From contig JANQRT010000050.1 of assembly GCA_028284385.1 (NCBI GenBank), positions 124,001-188,000 on the forward strand: 64,000 nucleotides of DNA, given 5' to 3'. The notes under the pieces were generated by a model. The model did not search any database. It was not told the origin of the DNA and saw only the letters and a list, made by a program, of their open reading frames with translations. This stretch comes from Opitutaceae bacterium. GTDB taxonomy: Bacteria; Verrucomicrobiota; Verrucomicrobiia; Opitutales; Opitutaceae. Shown piece by piece: positions 61,397 through 64,000 of the stretch (the first letter of the stretch is position 1; the number at the start of each line of letters is the position of its first letter). Made by a program: the position numbers and the translations under genes.

Positions 61397-61487
61397 TAGT
61401 GACGGATTCGACCTTATTGAGGTAGTTTTTGTTCCTGGTGGTGGAAATGCATCTGCTGAGGATGTTAACGTTTCCATTTGTATAAAT

Positions 61488-62687
61488 TCACGCGACATCA
61501 ATGGTTATTCGAGCAGGTTTAGAGCCACCTTCCGCGAACCAGCATACATGTTCCGAAACTAGATCGATTAGTAACGTTTGCCTTCCTTTTCGGTCACATT
61601 GAAATGGTATCCGCTTTTCAATGACATTACCTGGTTTAATGTCTTTGTCTAGCGAGATGCGATCACGTTCGGAAAATACGGAACCATCCTCGCCTTCCGC
61701 TAACTTTATTCCAATATTAACGATGCCGATTCCAGAATCTGTGTTGTGCAACCATATGTTTTCGCCGGTGTTTTCGATGCGCGCTTCTAGCTCTATCGAG
61801 TCGTCTTGCTTTGCTTGAAGCTCTTTTGGGGTAACCTGCATCGAATAGGCTAGACCTGAGGCATGTCGGCTATCGAGTCTATCTTCACCCTTATAAAAAT
61901 ACATGATTCCCGAATTTCTCGCGAAGACTCTAAGAGATTTCGTAAGTATTTTTGTTCGACGACCTTTAACGATTCGCTTCCAATCATCGATTCCCAAAAC
62001 CAGATCCGGCATTGCTCCGATCTTCAACTTGGGTCCCCTCAATCCTTTTTCGTTAAATAGGTCTGTTAGCTCCAAAAGATCCAAGTCGTTTTCCAAAACG
62101 TTGTGCTCGCGCATTTCGCGTTGCGAACCCTCGCTAGCGGAATGCTTTCCAATGGGTTCGTTCAAAGCAATTACCCCTCTGTCTTGGAGTACGCGTTCGA
62201 ATTCGCCGACTACGACCTCTTGATTGGGAACATGATGAAATGTATCATAACAAATAATACGATCAACTTCGCCATCAGCGAGTGGAAGCTTATGTCCGTC
62301 AAACAAGCGGAGCGACCAATCTCCCGGAGGCTTTCGCGATCCTGAGAATTCCTCAAATTGTCGCCTTCCTAGGCGTAGCGCTTCTTCAGATACGTCTATA
62401 CCAGTAACCGAGCAGCCCATTTGCCAGAGCATTTTCGTAATCCAGCAAGTGCCCGATCCAAAATCGAGCACTCTCATGCCAGGCCCCAAGTTCAAATTTT
62501 CGAACATCAATCCCAGACGAGTGAGATGCGTCGCCGTTTCATTGTGAACCGAAAACGGTTTGCCCATTTGAACCTCCGGATGATCCAGCTTTAGGTAGTA
62601 AATGTCGGAATACCGGTTCAATTCCTCCACGCTCATCTGAGTGATCAGATCCCGAGGATAGATGCGTGTTTTGGAATTCTCTGTCAT
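61488..62687 (-). CDS. SAM-dependent methyltransferase with C-terminal beta-sandwich domain
   Basis: 399 residues. The N-terminal Rossmann methyltransferase domain has motif I VLDFGSGTCWITKML, the acidic loop GIDVSEEALRLG and DTFHHVPNQE. From about residue 290 comes a separate beta-rich domain (ELEARIENTGENIWL, GIVNIGIKLAEGEDG) like Ig/NBR1-type binding modules. It is divergent from the radical SAM gene, and such pairs occur in cell-surface polysaccharide loci. The acceptor is unknown. Confidence 0.85.
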   Translation of the reverse strand: MTENSKTRIYPRDLITQMSVEELNRYSDIYYLKLDHPEVQMGKPFSVHNETATHLTRLGLMFENLNLGPGMRVLDFGSGTCWITKMLWQMGCSVTGIDVSEEALRLGRRQFEEFSGSRKPPGDWSLRLFDGHKLPLADGEVDRIICYDTFHHVPNQEVVVGEFERVLQDRGVIALNEPIGKHSASEGSQREMREHNVLENDLDLLELTDLFNEKGLRGPKLKIGAMPDLVLGIDDWKRIVKGRRTKILTKSLRVFARNSGIMYFYKGEDRLDSRHASGLAYSMQVTPKELQAKQDDSIELEARIENTGENIWLHNTDSGIGIVNIGIKLAEGEDGSVFSERDRISLDKDIKPGNVIEKRIPFQCDRKGRQTLLIDLVSEHVCWFAEGGSKPARITIDVA

Positions 62688-62868
62688 CTAACGATAGTTA
62701 GTCTTTTTCGGGCTATGATTTAGCTGGATCAGTTTAGCCTGGTCCAACCTTAGTTCTTGGTCGAGTTTGATTTATGTTATGCAAGGTGGCTAAAAGCCTC
62801 CCAAATGAAGACGTTAGATCCATTTATCATTGAGGATTTCTCGTCATTGCCCAATCCTTTCACCCTGT

Positions 62869-64000
62869 ATGATTCCGCCAATTGAATTCGCGAATGGTTT
62901 TTATGAAACCGAGAAGGACGGAAGCGAAGATTTTCGTTGGATGCGGCAGCAGGCGACCTTGAAGCTACAGCAATCCGAGATTCCACGCTATCTCGAGTTC
63001 CAAGCGTATTCATCTTTTTATGATTTGACTCAAGAGCTAAGCTGCGAAGCTGCTGGCGAATGTTTCTCTTACCCGGTCATTCATGGGTGGGGCCCTGTTT
63101 CATTTGCCTTAGCCCCTGGCGTGGACAAGATTGAATTGAATTTAAATGAGATTTTTCCAACCGCATTCTATCCGGGTGATTCGCGAGAGCTGGGAGTTAA
63201 AGTAAAGCAATTCAGTTTGCACACTAGTAGGAAGAGGCATGAAGCTGTCCTCAGGCAGATCGAGAATGGGGTAAAGAATACCAGGGAGCTTCTCGAAAGG
63301 AAAATACGCCTCGAATCTACCCCTCATGGTTTAGGTATCGATTTATATGGAGTGTGCAATATCAAGCCTCCTTGCGTCTATTGCGATTGGGATAGTTCGA
63401 AGGAGCAAGAAGGGGCTAATGTGAAAGCGCCATTCAACTCGGAAACGCTCGAGGAGTACGGTCCTTTCTTTGAAAACAGTGCCGAGCTTATCAATTGCTC
63501 CATAGGCGAGCCCTTCATGATGCGCGATTTCGACACGCTTCTCGATGAATTCGGCAGTCGCAGCAAGATGCTGGAGATGAGTTCCAATGGGCAGATTTTA
63601 ACTGAGAGAAACATCCAACGTCTCTTAGGGCGTAACATCCATCTGTATGTATCGCTCGATGCCGCTACTGCCGAAACCTACGCAAAGTTGAGGAACACGA
63701 AATTCGAACTGATCCTCGACAACCTGCGAAAGCTCATTCAAGCGAAGGGAGGTCCAGGCCACTACCCGTTCGTCTACCTGGTTTTCATGCCTATGAAAGC
63801 CAATTTCCATGAGCTTGATGCTTTCGTGGATCTTTGCGCTGAACTGAAGGTGGACCGCATGATCCTTAGACGACTGATAGATATGGAAAGCTGGGATCTC
63901 AAGTGGGATAGGGGAGGATACCACTTTGATTACCAAGAAGAACTGCTTCCATTTAAGACATTGTTAAGAGCGGCGGGTAGGACGGAGGAGCGTTGTGCTC
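62869..64000 (+). CDS. Radical SAM protein with N-terminal beta-domain (truncated at the window edge)
   Basis: The frame is open from ATG 62869 past the window end, 377 codons seen. Residues 1-130 are beta-rich and include a stretch like FYPGDSRELGVKVKQFSLHT that resembles accessory domains of polysaccharide-modifying enzymes. The radical SAM core starts at about 155 with a cluster motif C163-x5-C169-x2-C172 (YGVCNIKPPCVYCDW), which has an unusual Cx5CxxC spacing. Further core parts are LINCSIGEPFMM and LYVSLDAATAETYAKLRN, like SPASM-type peptide-modifying enzymes. Divergent from the methyltransferase gene. Confidence 0.85.
   Translation, partial: MIPPIEFANGFYETEKDGSEDFRWMRQQATLKLQQSEIPRYLEFQAYSSFYDLTQELSCEAAGECFSYPVIHGWGPVSFALAPGVDKIELNLNEIFPTAFYPGDSRELGVKVKQFSLHTSRKRHEAVLRQIENGVKNTRELLERKIRLESTPHGLGIDLYGVCNIKPPCVYCDWDSSKEQEGANVKAPFNSETLEEYGPFFENSAELINCSIGEPFMMRDFDTLLDEFGSRSKMLEMSSNGQILTERNIQRLLGRNIHLYVSLDAATAETYAKLRNTKFELILDNLRKLIQAKGGPGHYPFVYLVFMPMKANFHELDAFVDLCAELKVDRMILRRLIDMESWDLKWDRGGYHFDYQEELLPFKTLLRAAGRTEERCA

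Noticed and set aside
1..64000. tRNA, rRNA, CRISPR, insertion sequence or prophage
   Set aside because: No cloverleaf-like sequence, regularly spaced repeats, transposase or phage structural gene was recognised on either strand.

Overview
The window (64 kb, roughly half GC) is a dense chromosomal stretch of a Gram-negative bacterium. Signal peptides, lipoboxes, an outer-membrane-type barrel and PQQ-propeller proteins point to a diderm envelope. The mix of genes (type III pantothenate kinase, a bacterial SMUG1 uracil-DNA glycosylase, HDOD proteins, a SprA-related metalloprotease, a DUF1343/NamZ muramidase, a pair of Gfo/Idh/MocA oxidoreductases and several ECF sigma factors) suggests a Verrucomicrobiota member of the Opitutia type. 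That assignment is inference from gene content; no rRNA or tRNA is present to test it. I see no prophage, insertion sequence, CRISPR array or tRNA.

Layout: 0-6 kb holds guanylate kinase, an ECF sigma/anti-sigma pair, two peptide-ABC ATPases, a glutamine amidotransferase and a divergent MurA. 6.4-9.3 kb is a panB-panC-coaX-panD operon for pantothenate and the first CoA step. 9.3-10.3 kb is a reverse Nudix/Vsr pair. 10.4-13.2 kb is a catalytic/non-catalytic M16 protease pair. 13.6-16.2 kb carries HDOD, HPt, rhodanese and MauE/DoxX-type genes. 16.4-21.9 kb is a complete biotin operon, bioA-B-D-F-(alpha/beta hydrolase)-bioC, preceded by a perfect BirA-type operator. 21.9-26.9 kb is housekeeping and repair (aat, msrB, SMUG1, glycosyltransferase, DnaQ-like exonuclease) with several small ORFs.

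27.2-33.4 kb is the most striking region. A sigma-54 response regulator is followed by two matching 18-bp palindromes, a -24/-12 promoter with exact GG-N10-GC spacing, a small secreted Glu/Arg-rich helical protein, a predicted barrel, a membrane histidine kinase and a PQQ-propeller protein. The arrangement resembles the ZraPSR envelope-stress circuit, with a different set of targets. 33.4-38 kb holds RluA, ArsC-like, SelW-like, phosphatase, SthA and HDOD genes.

38-46 kb has a CheX-like protein, a DUF1835-like protein, an ECF sigma/membrane regulator/adhesin-repeat-RDD trio, a RapA-type SNF2 ATPase and an unusual nested inverted-repeat intergenic region before an 85-residue orphan protein. 46-64 kb has glmS, a DUF4126/zinc-ribbon membrane protein, a SprA-like protein, a LysR regulator, a three-gene sugar oxidoreductase/isomerase cluster, NamZ, DUF2062, glycerate kinase, BON, TrmH, hemerythrin, lipase, a methyltransferase with a beta-sandwich tail and, running off the right edge, a radical SAM protein.
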